Positions 36,316-45,038 are shown, counted from the stretch's first letter. The stretch is 64,000 nt of DNA from CAZCTC01 sp964501335 (GCA_964501335.1 CAZCTC010000043.1:1-64000); one strand, 5' to 3'. The notes: generated from the letters alone by a model not told the origin. A program made the numbers and translations.

Positions 36316-36975
36316 CTAATCCTCTTCGTTCAGATCGCCGTCGTCGTCGAGATTTTCCACAGGGCCGGTCGCGGCGCGGCGATAGCGGCGAATCCAGGCT
36401 TCCATTTCCTCGGCGGTTTGTACCGGGAGGATCATTTTGATCGAGCCGCGCAGCCGGATGCGGCTTTCTCCGTCCCGTACATCGAGCGAACGCCCGTCGA
36501 TCACTTCGATCAGCCCGAGTTTGCGCATCCGGTGCATCAATGTTTCATACTGGATCACGCCCAGGTCCCGTTCCCGTCCGGTGACGGCGCGGTATTCTTC
36601 GCGGATTTCGCCGAGGGTGACGACGGGATCTTTGGCGAGGCTGAGGTGTTCGGATTGATCTTCATAAAGTTTGCGCAGCACCACGATCATCAACGATTCA
36701 TCGAGCGGGTAACGCTTGCGGCAATAGCTGAAATCGGAGATGACCTGGAAGATGCGGTGGTAATCGTCATGGATCAGGGTGAAGCCGGCCGCCGTGAAGA
36801 GCGCGGCGAAGATTTCGCGGTAACGGAAAACCAGGTAATAGTCGTCTTTGTCGTTTTCCTGATCCTGGTAAAGGAAGGTCTGTCCCAGGAGGCGGTTGAT
36901 TACCCGGGGGACCTCATTGGCGATCTTTTCCGGCAGGTCGGCAGCTTTAAAGAGGTTTTCGGCCGTGAATGGCAT
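36316..36975 (-). CDS. jetB: Wadjet MukE-like subunit JetB (DUF4194)
   Basis: A 219-residue protein of the DUF4194 family, the KITE/MukE-like partner in Wadjet. The central part is tandem winged-helix-like, with 'VINRLLGQTFLYQDQENDKD' and 'LIEVIDGRSLDVRDGESRIRLRGSI'. The very acidic C-terminus (DDDGDLNEED) is typical. It lies between jetA (14 bp upstream) and jetC (4 bp downstream). It should bind the kleisin JetA and regulate the SMC complex. Confidence 0.88.
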   Translation of the reverse strand: MPFTAENLFKAADLPEKIANEVPRVINRLLGQTFLYQDQENDKDDYYLVFRYREIFAALFTAAGFTLIHDDYHRIFQVISDFSYCRKRYPLDESLMIVVLRKLYEDQSEHLSLAKDPVVTLGEIREEYRAVTGRERDLGVIQYETLMHRMRKLGLIEVIDGRSLDVRDGESRIRLRGSIKMILPVQTAEEMEAWIRRYRRAATGPVENLDDDGDLNEED

Positions 36976-36989
36976 GGTTTGGGACTCCG

Positions 36990-38426
36990 TTAACGTTTGC
37001 GGCGGGCAAGCTGGAAGGGGCGTACCGTGAGCGCTCCCAGGTGGACCGCTTCTCCGGGCAGCGGTTCGATATCGTAATTGACTTCGGGATGGTTGCCGTA
37101 GGCGATGGTGTAGATCAGCCAGGGTAGTTTTTCGGGGTCGGTGAACGTGTCCGCGGGGAGTTCCTGGATGTGGAGGGTGGCATGCCCGTTGAAGAACTGG
37201 CCGACGAATTTCTGGATCTTTTCCGGCGTGATGACCTGGCCCAGCGTGCTCAGCGTGGCTGCGTGCAGTTCCTGCATGTCGCGGGGATCGAGCAGGGATG
37301 CCATCACGGGGGTCGGTTCAAAGGGGGCCCGCCGGCGGGGTGGGGTGTAGAAACTGCGGCTGTCGGGCTCGCGGATGGGCGTGATGGCGAACGAGGGCGC
37401 CTCGGCCGGCAAGAGCGGCATACCGGTATTGATGAGGGCGGCGAGTTCTTTGGAGAGCCGGGCCAGCCGATCCTTAAAGCTGCCGTCAATGCCGACCAGC
37501 TGGTAGCGGATCTGGCGCAGGGAGGTGCGCAGATATTGGGCGTGACGGCGGTCGATCTCTTCCAGCAGGGGGTCCAGCCCTTCCAATTGATTGATGATGA
37601 AGCGCATGTAGTGCTGGATCTCTTCGGCGGCCTGGGCCGGGGTGAGGTGGCTTTGTGTGGCCAGCTCGTCGGCTGTTCCGTTCAACCAGGAGGGTTCGAG
37701 TTGCCATTCTTGCAGGCGGGCGACGATATCGCGGCGGTAACGGGAGATATGGTCGGAGGTTTTGAGCGCGTGATAGGTGGGGCCCAGGACCTGGGCATAG
37801 TCGTCGTATTGCAGCCGCAGTAGTTCGGAGACCGGGCGGTCGCGGGTGACCCGTTCGGTATAGCGGCGGATGTTTTGGTTGAGTTCGTTGAGGCCGCGGA
37901 CCAGCTGGCGGATGTTCTCGTAGGCCTGATTCAAGGCCAGGGCCGGGGAGAAATCGTCGTTTTCGCTGGTGAGCAGCTGGTGGGCGGCGTAAAGCTGGCC
38001 GCTATATTCGCGGGGTTTTTGTTCCTGGATGCTGCGCAGGGCTTCCAGCAGGGTGAAAGCGTAATCGGGGAGTACGATAAATTCCGTATAATCGGCCGTC
38101 TGTTCCCGTTCCAGCCAGCCGGAATCGATCAGACGGCGGAGCATCCAGTTGGCGTACGTTCGGGCGTCGGCCTGAGGAGCCGGGTCATTTTCTTCGGTGA
38201 GTTCAGTTTGCGTATTGAGGACTTCGGCGCTTTCCTGGGTGGCATATTCGGTGATGTCGGCCAGGACGATTTCACGGGTGAGGCCGAAGCGGTTGAATTC
38301 AGCCAGGGCGTAGATGCGCAACAGTACAGCCATGTAATGGCGTTGATGGACTCCAGAGCCGAGCAGGTTGAAGAGGTTGCCGGGAAGGATGTCGAAGGGA
38401 TTATGCAGGGGGGAGGCTGGTTTCAT
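36990..38426 (-). CDS. jetA: Wadjet kleisin subunit JetA
   Basis: A 478-residue protein of the JetA (DUF5716-type) family, the MukF-like kleisin of the Wadjet complex. The N-terminus NPFDILPGNLFNLLGSG and the winged-helix region to about 110 are followed by a long helical middle (about 150-340) and a C-terminal domain with LPADTFTDPEKLPWLIYTIAYG. It begins the jetABC operon on the minus strand, with a plausible promoter about 80 bp upstream. The Wadjet subtype cannot be set safely from motifs alone. Confidence 0.88.
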   Translation of the reverse strand: MKPASPLHNPFDILPGNLFNLLGSGVHQRHYMAVLLRIYALAEFNRFGLTREIVLADITEYATQESAEVLNTQTELTEENDPAPQADARTYANWMLRRLIDSGWLEREQTADYTEFIVLPDYAFTLLEALRSIQEQKPREYSGQLYAAHQLLTSENDDFSPALALNQAYENIRQLVRGLNELNQNIRRYTERVTRDRPVSELLRLQYDDYAQVLGPTYHALKTSDHISRYRRDIVARLQEWQLEPSWLNGTADELATQSHLTPAQAAEEIQHYMRFIINQLEGLDPLLEEIDRRHAQYLRTSLRQIRYQLVGIDGSFKDRLARLSKELAALINTGMPLLPAEAPSFAITPIREPDSRSFYTPPRRRAPFEPTPVMASLLDPRDMQELHAATLSTLGQVITPEKIQKFVGQFFNGHATLHIQELPADTFTDPEKLPWLIYTIAYGNHPEVNYDIEPLPGEAVHLGALTVRPFQLARRKR

Positions 38427-38505
38427 AGGGACTGCCCATGGTTAGTGTTGATGGGATTGGATTAAATTGTGTTGCGTTGATATATTTATTTTTAATCACG
38501 GGGGT

Positions 38506-38534
38506 ATTATAACTCAAAAGGCTTTTTTTATCTA
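38506..38534 (-). promoter_or_regulatory. Candidate jetABC promoter
   Basis: On the minus strand: TAGATA (38529-38534), 17-bp spacer, TATAAT (38506-38511). The -10 is perfect and the -35 is partial. The leader would be about 73 nt. Confidence 0.45.
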
Positions 38535-38567
38535 CGGCTTCATTGCACCGGTTGTAATTTTTTAAAT

Positions 38568-38599
38568 ACAGAGCGCGCACCCTGAGGTGCGCGCTCTGT
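38568..38599 (-). terminator. Hairpin terminator after the Het-C/LysM gene
   Basis: A 14-bp perfect stem (38568-38581 with 38586-38599, loop CTGA) 19 bases past the stop codon. The flank ATTTAAAAAATTACAACCGG is a remnant of the interspersed-repeat linker. The T-run is weak. Confidence 0.6.
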
Positions 38600-38617
38600 G
38601 TTGTTGAGAATAGCCGG

Positions 38618-40312
38618 TTATTTCTTCGGCGGGATGACCAGCTTTTGATCCGGATAGATCAGGTCGGGGTTGTTGATCTTATCGCGGTTGGCTTCGTAGA
38701 TCTGGGGCCAGAGGTTGGCGTTGCCGTATTCTCGCTTGGCAATCTTGCTCAGGCTGTCGCCTTTCTGGACCACATAGGTGCTGCCGGTAACTTTAGGGGT
38801 GGGTTTGTTGCCGCCCTGATTGGGTTTCTTTTTGTTGTCGTCGACCGTGGGCAGTTCCTGCTTGTAATCGCCCCGGGCGACGCCGGTCTTGATGTAGCTG
38901 TCCACATAAGGCCACCACCAGCTGTCCTTATCGGGATGTTGCATGTACCGATGGATTTCCTTGAAGAGATCATCTTTGGCCAACGGATCTTTCCAGGCGG
39001 TGAGCATCTTGGGATTGACATTGCGGACGACGTGGGTGGCCAGGGCCAGGGCCAGTTTGAAGTTCTTGTTGCTGGCCGCATCGTCTTTGTTCAGCAGGGA
39101 GTGGGAGGTGTATTCCGATCCCTTGCCGACAACCGGGTTTTTGCCGGTGAGGTTCGGCGCTGCTACCTTGGCCAGTTTATTGATCAAAGAGGCGATCTGG
39201 CCGGTCACAAAGGACTTGGCCTGTCCGGCCTTTTCCGCCAGCCATTCGTAGCCGGGGACCCAGGACTTGATTTTCTTGCTGATGGCTTCCGAGATTTCCA
39301 GGTACTTTTCATAGTACCCGGCCATCCGGGGGCTCTTGCGGCTCAGCAAAATCAGAGCAATGCGGTCACTGGCGGCGCGTTTCTCGCCGGGTTTGGGCGG
39401 TTTGCTCATCGCGCCGGCGACCAGTTTGAGCATACTCAGAGCGGTATCGGCCATGTTGAAAATGCCTGAGGTCAACTGGTAGCGTTCTTTGCCTTCGCTT
39501 TGATCAAAGACTTTGCCGGCCTGGGTGTCGGTGGGTTTGCCCCGCAGGCTGAGGGCGATTTCTATGAAATTGGAGTGGGCGAAGTAGTCTTCCATGATGT
39601 GCAAGGCCCGGCCGTAGTATTCCCGCCCTACCGAGGTGCGGCCGGCTTTCAAGGCCTTGTTGAAATTAGCGTCGATTTCGTCGAAGCCTTCCTGAATGAA
39701 GGAGGGGACGGCCTTTTTTCTGTCTTCGATGGCTTTTTGGGAATCTTTGGCGTTGTTGGGATTGTCGAAGTGTTCGCTGGTTTTGTACTCGCCCATGCGG
39801 TCTTTGTTCAGGCCGCGGCCGATGGTCGGGCCGAACTTATCTTCGGCCATAACCGAAACAATGGCTGCCAGCTCTTCCTGTCCCAGATTGATGCCGACGG
39901 AGCTTAAGGGGCCTTTGATCAGACTGATCTGATTCATATCGGTCAGCCAGTTGCCGAATTCGATGTCTTTGATTTCGGCTTCGGACACTCCTTCCACGCC
40001 GCCCTTATCCGCTTCAGAGTGACCTTCTTCGCCGAAGCGCTGGATGATGGGCTGCCGGGCGACCTGATAGGCGCCGGCGACGCGAGCCGCGTGATGGTTG
40101 CCCTGAGTCTGGTTGATGCGGGACATCATAATTTTGCGTTGAGCACCGGGCATTTGGGTCAACCGGCTGACCTGGGCTCCGACCGCACCTCCTGAAAAGG
40201 AGGCTCCGTCGACTTGAGGGGCTAAACCCTCCGGTTTTGCCGTTTCTGGTGCGTGAGAAGCGGATTGTTGCTTCTCGCGGGACACTTGTGACGCCTGACG
40301 TTGCGCACTCAT
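38618..40312 (-). CDS. Het-C-domain protein with LysM tail, putative effector
   Basis: A 564-residue protein. I moved the start to the Met at 40312, which has AAAGGA at good spacing. The upstream ORF extension is AT-rich and non-coding in character. The N-terminus (about 1-110) is disordered and holds an 'INQTQGNHHAARVAG..IIQRF' segment like the LQR-x-x-GN motif found at the start of DUF4157 proteins. The middle (about 115-450) resembles the Het-C family (FGNWLTDMNQ; GRALHIMEDYFAHSN with His238, Glu241, Asp242, His246). The C-terminus (about 512-564) is a LysM domain (YVVQKGDSLSKIAKREYG). There is no Sec signal, so export would need another route, for example a contractile injection system, or cell lysis. 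No immunity gene is evident. The Het-C call is by motif. Confidence 0.75.
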   Translation of the reverse strand: MSAQRQASQVSREKQQSASHAPETAKPEGLAPQVDGASFSGGAVGAQVSRLTQMPGAQRKIMMSRINQTQGNHHAARVAGAYQVARQPIIQRFGEEGHSEADKGGVEGVSEAEIKDIEFGNWLTDMNQISLIKGPLSSVGINLGQEELAAIVSVMAEDKFGPTIGRGLNKDRMGEYKTSEHFDNPNNAKDSQKAIEDRKKAVPSFIQEGFDEIDANFNKALKAGRTSVGREYYGRALHIMEDYFAHSNFIEIALSLRGKPTDTQAGKVFDQSEGKERYQLTSGIFNMADTALSMLKLVAGAMSKPPKPGEKRAASDRIALILLSRKSPRMAGYYEKYLEISEAISKKIKSWVPGYEWLAEKAGQAKSFVTGQIASLINKLAKVAAPNLTGKNPVVGKGSEYTSHSLLNKDDAASNKNFKLALALATHVVRNVNPKMLTAWKDPLAKDDLFKEIHRYMQHPDKDSWWWPYVDSYIKTGVARGDYKQELPTVDDNKKKPNQGGNKPTPKVTGSTYVVQKGDSLSKIAKREYGNANLWPQIYEANRDKINNPDLIYPDQKLVIPPKK

Positions 40313-40466
40313 TTGTAGTCCTTTCGCTCTTCGTTCACTAAAAATTACATTTTTGCAACAAAAACCATAAGAGTTATTTTTTTTAAGGATAATCTCAACT
40401 CTATGTCCCGCTGTCCCGGCAAACTTTTTATATAGGGAGGGAATATTATAAAAGAGGTGTTCAGTT

Positions 40467-40495
40467 ATCTTAACATATAAATTCAGAAGTGTCAA
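40467..40495 (-). promoter_or_regulatory. Strong promoter of the Het-C/LysM gene
   Basis: On the minus strand: TTGACA (40490-40495), 17-bp spacer, TAAGAT (40467-40472). The predicted leader is about 148 nt and AT-rich. Confidence 0.7.
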
Positions 40496-40558
40496 GGAAA
40501 ATGTTGATTTGTCAAGTAAATAGCGGATTGGTTTTTCCTGCGACCAAGGGGGTGTTAG

Positions 40559-40587
40559 TTGCGTATTTGTTCTAAAGCTCCTATAAT
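40559..40587 (+). promoter_or_regulatory. Promoter of the DUF4126 gene
   Basis: TTGCGT (40559-40564), 17-bp spacer, TATAAT (40582-40587), 37 bases before the ATG. It diverges from the Het-C promoter with about 65 bp between the -35 boxes. Confidence 0.65.
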
Positions 40588-40623
40588 GAGCGCAGTGGGG
40601 AGCTGGAAAAAGAGGAGGTTACC

Positions 40624-41193
40624 ATGATTGAAACGATAACCGGATTGGCCTCGGCGTTTGGGCTGTCCACTTCGGCCGGGTTGAATGCTTACATCCCCTT
40701 ACTCATTGTGGCCGTGTTGGCGCATTTTACCGATCTCGTCAAACTGGAATCCCCGTGGGATCTGCTGGCTAACCCCTGGATCATCATTTTGATTTCGGTT
40801 TTGCTGGTCATTGAAGTGGTGGCGGATAAAATCCCGGCAGTCGATACAATCAACGACAGTATCCAGACTTTCATTCGTCCGGCGGCCGGAGCGATTTTGT
40901 TTGCGGCAACGACTCAAAGTGCCATTCATGTGCATCCGCTTGTGGCGATGGGCTGTGGCGTAATCCTGGCGGGGGGCGTCCATGCGGTCAAGATGGGGGC
41001 CCGGCCTGCGCTTACGATGACGACGGCGGGGATGGCCAACCCCATTGTGAGTACGATTGAGGATATCGTGGCGTTGGTCACTTCCTTAGTGGCGGTGATC
41101 TTTCCTTACTTGATTCTCATGTGGGCGTTGTTGTTGATCACAGCGATTGTATTGATTTTACAGCGGCGTAGTGTCCGGCGCACAGCGCGTTAA
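40624..41193 (+). CDS. DUF4126 integral membrane protein
   Basis: A 189-residue membrane protein of the DUF4126 family, function unknown. The family signature SAFGLSTSAGLNAYIPLL is at the N-terminus, followed by 'LVIEVVADKIPAVDTINDSIQTFIRP', which is conserved in the family. About five membrane helices. The ribosome site AGAGGAGG lies 4-5 bases before the ATG. It is the first of three small membrane-protein genes before uvrC, all on the plus strand. Confidence 0.85.
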   Translation: MIETITGLASAFGLSTSAGLNAYIPLLIVAVLAHFTDLVKLESPWDLLANPWIIILISVLLVIEVVADKIPAVDTINDSIQTFIRPAAGAILFAATTQSAIHVHPLVAMGCGVILAGGVHAVKMGARPALTMTTAGMANPIVSTIEDIVALVTSLVAVIFPYLILMWALLLITAIVLILQRRSVRRTAR

Positions 41194-41211
41194 AAGGAAA
41201 GGAATAGTTCT

Positions 41212-41583
41212 ATGGACCCACAATATCCTTATCAACAAGGGCCTTATCAACAGGCCCCGTATCCGTCTTCCGCTCCGACCAGCGGCACGGCAATTGCCAG
41301 CCTGATTTTGAGCATCCTGGGTCTGGTGCAGGTTTTGCCGTTTATCGGATCGATTCTGGGACTTGCTTTGGGGTATTCGGCTCGCAGTGAGATCGATAAC
41401 AGCGGTGGCCGGATCGGCGGTCGAGGAATGGCTACCTGGGGAATCATCCTGGGTTGGTTGGGGGTAGCTATTATAGTTTTGGGTATATGTCTGGTCGTGT
41501 TGGCGTTCGCAGGAGTGCTGACTATTCCCGCGCTTGGGATTTGTGCCAATTCGGGTAATTTCAACTATTCCGGTCAGTGGTGA
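41212..41583 (+). CDS. DUF4190 membrane protein
   Basis: A 123-residue protein with a Gln/Tyr/Pro-rich cytoplasmic N-terminus (YPYQQGPYQQAPYPSSAP) followed by two membrane helices of the DUF4190 family (SGTAIASLILSILGL; GIILGWLGVAIIVLGICL) separated by the GYSARSEIDNSGG loop. AAGGAAAGG is the ribosome site. It is 18 bp downstream of the DUF4126 gene and probably in its operon. No catalytic feature is seen. Confidence 0.82.
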   Translation: MDPQYPYQQGPYQQAPYPSSAPTSGTAIASLILSILGLVQVLPFIGSILGLALGYSARSEIDNSGGRIGGRGMATWGIILGWLGVAIIVLGICLVVLAFAGVLTIPALGICANSGNFNYSGQW

Positions 41584-41631
41584 GCCCCGAGGTTCAATTT
41601 GTTAACTTAAGTCTGGGTAAGGAGGAATTCT

Positions 41632-41931
41632 ATGTCGTTCGATAACAATCAGAACTATGATCCACAGGCAGTCCCCCCGGTTGATCCTGGTTATGTGCCG
41701 CAACAACCGGTGGGAGGACCGGCGCCTGCTTATTACAATCAGGCTCCTGAGCCGCCTAAGTCTAACAACAATACCCGGACCATTATCATCGTGGTGGCTG
41801 TGGTGGTTGGTTTAATTTGTTGCTGCTGTCTGGCTTTTGGAGCATACATTGTTTCTACTCCTGAATTCCAGGAAGGTTTCCAGGAAGGTCTTGAGCAGAG
41901 CCAGAGCCTGTTGCCTTTGATTGGGGTTTGA
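41632..41931 (+). CDS. Small single-pass membrane protein
   Basis: A 99-residue protein with a strong AAGGAGG ribosome site. Residues 1-45 are Pro/Gln/Tyr/Asn-rich (PVDPGYVPQQPVGGPAPAYY), 46-72 form one membrane helix containing three adjacent Cys (LICCCCLAFG), and 73-99 are acidic and Glu/Gln-rich. The low-complexity N-terminus resembles that of the preceding DUF4190 protein, so the two may act together in the membrane. I do not recognise the family. Confidence 0.75.
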   Translation: MSFDNNQNYDPQAVPPVDPGYVPQQPVGGPAPAYYNQAPEPPKSNNNTRTIIIVVAVVVGLICCCCLAFGAYIVSTPEFQEGFQEGLEQSQSLLPLIGV

Positions 41932-41986
41932 GCTTAACCCTTTAAGGACCGTTGAGTAGACCCTCTTAATTCAATTTAAGGAGGCG

Positions 41987-42012
41987 ACCCAGGCTCCGCA
42001 AGGGGCCTGGGT
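41987..42012 (+). promoter_or_regulatory. GNRA-type hairpin between small membrane gene and uvrC
   Basis: An 11-bp stem (41987-41997 with 42002-42012, one G-U) closed by a GCAA tetraloop and followed by CCGTTTT. It lies between an AAGGAGG site (41978-41984) and the GTG start of uvrC. It could be a weak terminator, or a fold that brings the ribosome site near the start. Confidence 0.5.
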
Positions 42013-42024
42013 CCGTTTTGTCGT

Positions 42025-43914
42025 GTGAAGGATCTTACAGAACATCTACAGCAGAAACTTTCGATTTTGCCGACGCGGCCTGGGGTGTATTTGATGCACA
42101 ATGCCAAAGGCCAGGTGATTTATGTCGGTAAGGCCATCAATCTTTCCAATCGGGTTCGTTCCTATTTCCATGCTGCGGCGCAGGAAAATTCCAAGACGCG
42201 GCGGTTGGTGGCGGATATTGTCGATATCGAATGGATTGTGACCGATTCTGAGGTCGAGGCTTTGATTCTGGAAGCCAATCTGATCAAGCACTATCGTCCT
42301 TATTACAACATCAAGCTCAAGGACGACAAGCATTATCCCTATCTCAAGATTACCCACGAGGCTTTCCCCAAGGTTTTTATTACCCATCAAATGGAGCGTG
42401 ACGGCAGCCGGTATTTCGGCCCTTATACTTCGACGGGAGCGTTGCGCGATACCCTGGATTTGCTGCGGCGGATTTTCCCTTTTCGGACCTGCGATCGGGT
42501 GATTACGGGGCGTGATCCCCGCCCCTGCCTTTATTATGATTTGAAGCTCTGTCTGGGGCCCTGTATCGGCGCCGCTTCGGAGGCTGAATACAATGGGGCG
42601 CTGGCTCAACTGGCCCGCTTTTTGGAAGGGCATACCGAAGATGTGACCCAGGATCTGGAGCGGCGAATTCGAGAAGCGGCTGAGAAGCTGGAATTCGAGC
42701 GGGCCGCTGCTTTGCGGGATCGGCTGGTGACCTTGCGGCAGGTGATGTCGCGGCAGAAGGTGGTCAGTACGGCGGCGTTGAACCAGGATGTGATCGCTCT
42801 GGCCCGGGATGACGGGAATGCCTGTGTGGAGATCTTCTTTGTGCGCAACGGCAAGCTGCTGGGTCGGGAATTTTTTGTGATGGAAGGTGGCCAATATGCC
42901 GACGATCAGGAGATGATGGCCGCTTTCTTGCAGCAGTTTTACAGCGAGGCGGCCTGGGTGCCTCCGGAAATCCTTCTGCCCGAGCAGATCACCGAAGCGG
43001 CCGTGTTGCAGGAGTGGTTGCGCAACAAGCGCGGCGATGCCGTCTATTTGCAGGTGCCGCGGGAAGGTCCGGGGCGCGAGTTGATGGATATGGCGGCGAC
43101 CAATGCGGTCGAGACGCTGCGCACGCTCAAGGCGCAGTGGGCGATGGATCGGGAACGCAGTGAGCGGGCGATTGCGGAGTTGCAGGAGACATTGGGCCTG
43201 CCCCGTCCGCCGGTGCGGATGGAGTGTTACGATATTTCGACTACTCAGGGGGTGGAGGTGGTTGCCAGTCTGGTCGTCTTTGAGCATGGAATGCCGCGCA
43301 AGAGCGATTATCGCCGTTTTATCATCCGCAGCGTGGAAGGGCAAAACGACTTTGCCAGTATGAAAGAAGTGTTGACCCGCCGATTGGATCGCTGGCGGCG
43401 GGTGGACAGCGGTGAATTGAAGGGCGTGCGCGGCAATCAGATGTGGGGAATGTTGCCCGATCTGTTGATCGTGGACGGCGGCAAAGGTCAGCTGGGCGTG
43501 GCGGTGGAGGTGCTGGCGGAGTTTGGACTCACCGAAAAGTTGCCGGTGATCGGGCTGGCCAAACAGGAAGAGGAAGTTTTTGCTCCCGGCCGGCTGACTT
43601 CATATCGGTTGCCCTATTCGGCGCCCGGGCTGCTGCTGTTGCGGGCTATCCGGGACGAGGCCCACCGGTTTGCGGTGACCTTCCACCGGCAGCGACGGGA
43701 GAAACGGGGGATGAAGTCGGCGTTGGATGCGATTCCTGGCGTGGGGCCGGCGCGGCGTAAGGCGCTGATTCAGGCCTTTGGCTCCGTGGCGGGAATCCGT
43801 AAGGCCGGCATTGAGGATTTGGCGAAGACCCCGGGAGTGCCGCGTAAGCTGGCCGAGGAGATCTACCGTTATTTCCGTGAGGAAAATGCCGACGACAGCT
43901 CCGCTACGGAGTAG
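42025..43914 (+). CDS. uvrC: Excinuclease ABC subunit C
   Basis: A 629-residue UvrC, close to the family's usual length. An N-terminal GIY-YIG nuclease (about 15-95; PGVYLMHNAKGQVIYVGKA) makes the 3' incision. A UVR helix pair binds UvrB (about 207-242; LEFERAAALRDRL). The RNase H-like nuclease (about 395-540; MECYDIS, LLIVDGGKGQL, GLAKQEEEVF) makes the 5' incision. A C-terminal helix-hairpin-helix pair is at about 570-625. The start is a GTG with no close ribosome site. AAGGAGG lies 41 bases upstream beyond a hairpin. It acts in nucleotide excision repair with UvrA and UvrB, which are not in this window. Confidence 0.95.
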   Translation: MKDLTEHLQQKLSILPTRPGVYLMHNAKGQVIYVGKAINLSNRVRSYFHAAAQENSKTRRLVADIVDIEWIVTDSEVEALILEANLIKHYRPYYNIKLKDDKHYPYLKITHEAFPKVFITHQMERDGSRYFGPYTSTGALRDTLDLLRRIFPFRTCDRVITGRDPRPCLYYDLKLCLGPCIGAASEAEYNGALAQLARFLEGHTEDVTQDLERRIREAAEKLEFERAAALRDRLVTLRQVMSRQKVVSTAALNQDVIALARDDGNACVEIFFVRNGKLLGREFFVMEGGQYADDQEMMAAFLQQFYSEAAWVPPEILLPEQITEAAVLQEWLRNKRGDAVYLQVPREGPGRELMDMAATNAVETLRTLKAQWAMDRERSERAIAELQETLGLPRPPVRMECYDISTTQGVEVVASLVVFEHGMPRKSDYRRFIIRSVEGQNDFASMKEVLTRRLDRWRRVDSGELKGVRGNQMWGMLPDLLIVDGGKGQLGVAVEVLAEFGLTEKLPVIGLAKQEEEVFAPGRLTSYRLPYSAPGLLLLRAIRDEAHRFAVTFHRQRREKRGMKSALDAIPGVGPARRKALIQAFGSVAGIRKAGIEDLAKTPGVPRKLAEEIYRYFREENADDSSATE

Positions 43915-44180
43915 GGCTGGGGGGTGGCACCCCGATAGATGAAAAAGAGAAGAGATTTCACCACAGAGGCACGGAGAACACAGAGAAGAGGAAAAGAGAA
44001 GATTGTAGACCGCCTGCGTTGCCGGGACTGATCTGGAAAAGGCCTATGTTTTCGGCGGCTTTCTGAAGCCGCCGAAAACATAAACAAAAAAACTCTTTCC
44101 TCCCATCCAGCGCGGCGCATCTTATGGGGAAGGCATCGTTTGCGGGTGAGGGGGATTTCTTAAGCAGGTGCAACCTGTTT
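43915..44180. repeat. Convergent gap with common repeat and inverted hairpin element
   Basis: No gene. It holds GGTGGCACCCCGATAGATGAAAAAG (in two parts), a 'TTTCACCACAGAGGCAC' repeat (about 43955-43990) matching about 22195-22240, and a minus-oriented hairpin element at 44036-44146. The element's 16-bp stem is 44046-44061 with 44066-44081 (core CGGCGGC). The hairpin probably also ends transcription from both sides. Confidence 0.75.
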
Positions 44181-44972
44181 TCAGGGCAGGATCCAGCGGG
44201 TGATTTCCGCCATCATCCAGGCCAGCGGCAGCAGCAGCAATTGTGCGAGCAGGGTACCGATGAATCGGGCGCCTATCTGCCAGATCGTAATGTAAGTGAC
44301 ATCGTAGAGCGGTCGTTCCCCTCGCATGCAGCTGTCGCTTACCTGGGCGGCCAGCGGGTCGATCCAGATGTAATTGAGGATCACTCCAATTCCGGTGAAG
44401 AGTGGGGCGAGACTGCTGGCGGTGCGGGCTCCTTCAGGAACCAAGACGCTGGCGTAAAGCGATGAGTAATTGGCTACCGTGAAGAGTGCGATGACCAGGA
44501 TGTTGGAGATCAGGAATGAGAGGGGGAAGGGGCTGCGGCGTGAAGCGATCACTTTGGCCAGTCGGGGTTGCGTCAGCTGGTGTTGCATTTTCCAAAGGCC
44601 CTGGACGGAAGTTCCTTGAATGATCACCTGGGGCAGGGAGCCACGATGCTCGTAGGAGAGGACCCCGGTAGCCAGGATTCGACTGCAGGTGGGCAGGAAG
44701 AGGGCTGCAATCAGGGTACCTATAGCGGCAGCCAGCAGCAGCTGTTGATAGTTGTGGTGGAGAGTGGTCAGGTTTTCTGCCAGCGTGACGTCGGCCAGAC
44801 TGCTGAGGATGGGGGCGGCCAGAGCATTGGCAATTCTGGCTACTAAGGAAAGTACGTTATAGAGTGAATTGGCCATTGCCGGACGGCCGGTGCGAACTCC
44901 TGCCAGTCGGGCGGCATAGGCGCTGGTATCGACGCTATGGACGATGAGTGTCAGAATGAAAAGTAAAAGCAT
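44181..44972 (-). CDS. Amj-family lipid II flippase
   Basis: A 263-residue polytopic membrane protein of the Amj family (alternate to MurJ), which moves lipid II across the membrane for peptidoglycan synthesis. Conserved block: LIVHSVDTSAYAARLAGVRTGRPAMANSL near the N-terminus (in two parts). About six helices follow. I chose the Met at 44972, which has AGGAG 8 bases upstream. The longer ORF adds a hydrophilic stretch without a ribosome site. It diverges from the SLC13 permease with a 66-bp gap. It may supply lipid II for the PBP at 11479. Confidence 0.85.
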   Translation of the reverse strand: MLLLFILTLIVHSVDTSAYAARLAGVRTGRPAMANSLYNVLSLVARIANALAAPILSSLADVTLAENLTTLHHNYQQLLLAAAIGTLIAALFLPTCSRILATGVLSYEHRGSLPQVIIQGTSVQGLWKMQHQLTQPRLAKVIASRRSPFPLSFLISNILVIALFTVANYSSLYASVLVPEGARTASSLAPLFTGIGVILNYIWIDPLAAQVSDSCMRGERPLYDVTYITIWQIGARFIGTLLAQLLLLPLAWMMAEITRWILP

Positions 44973-45038
44973 GTCGGTCTCCTCTCTAGAGTTACTATAC
45001 TTCAAGTTGTCGTAAGGTCCATTTTTAAGGAGTTCACC

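Noticed and set aside
40313..40495. N-terminal extension of the Het-C protein to 40495
   Set aside because: AT-rich, contains the promoter and leader, and a good ribosome site precedes the Met at 40312.
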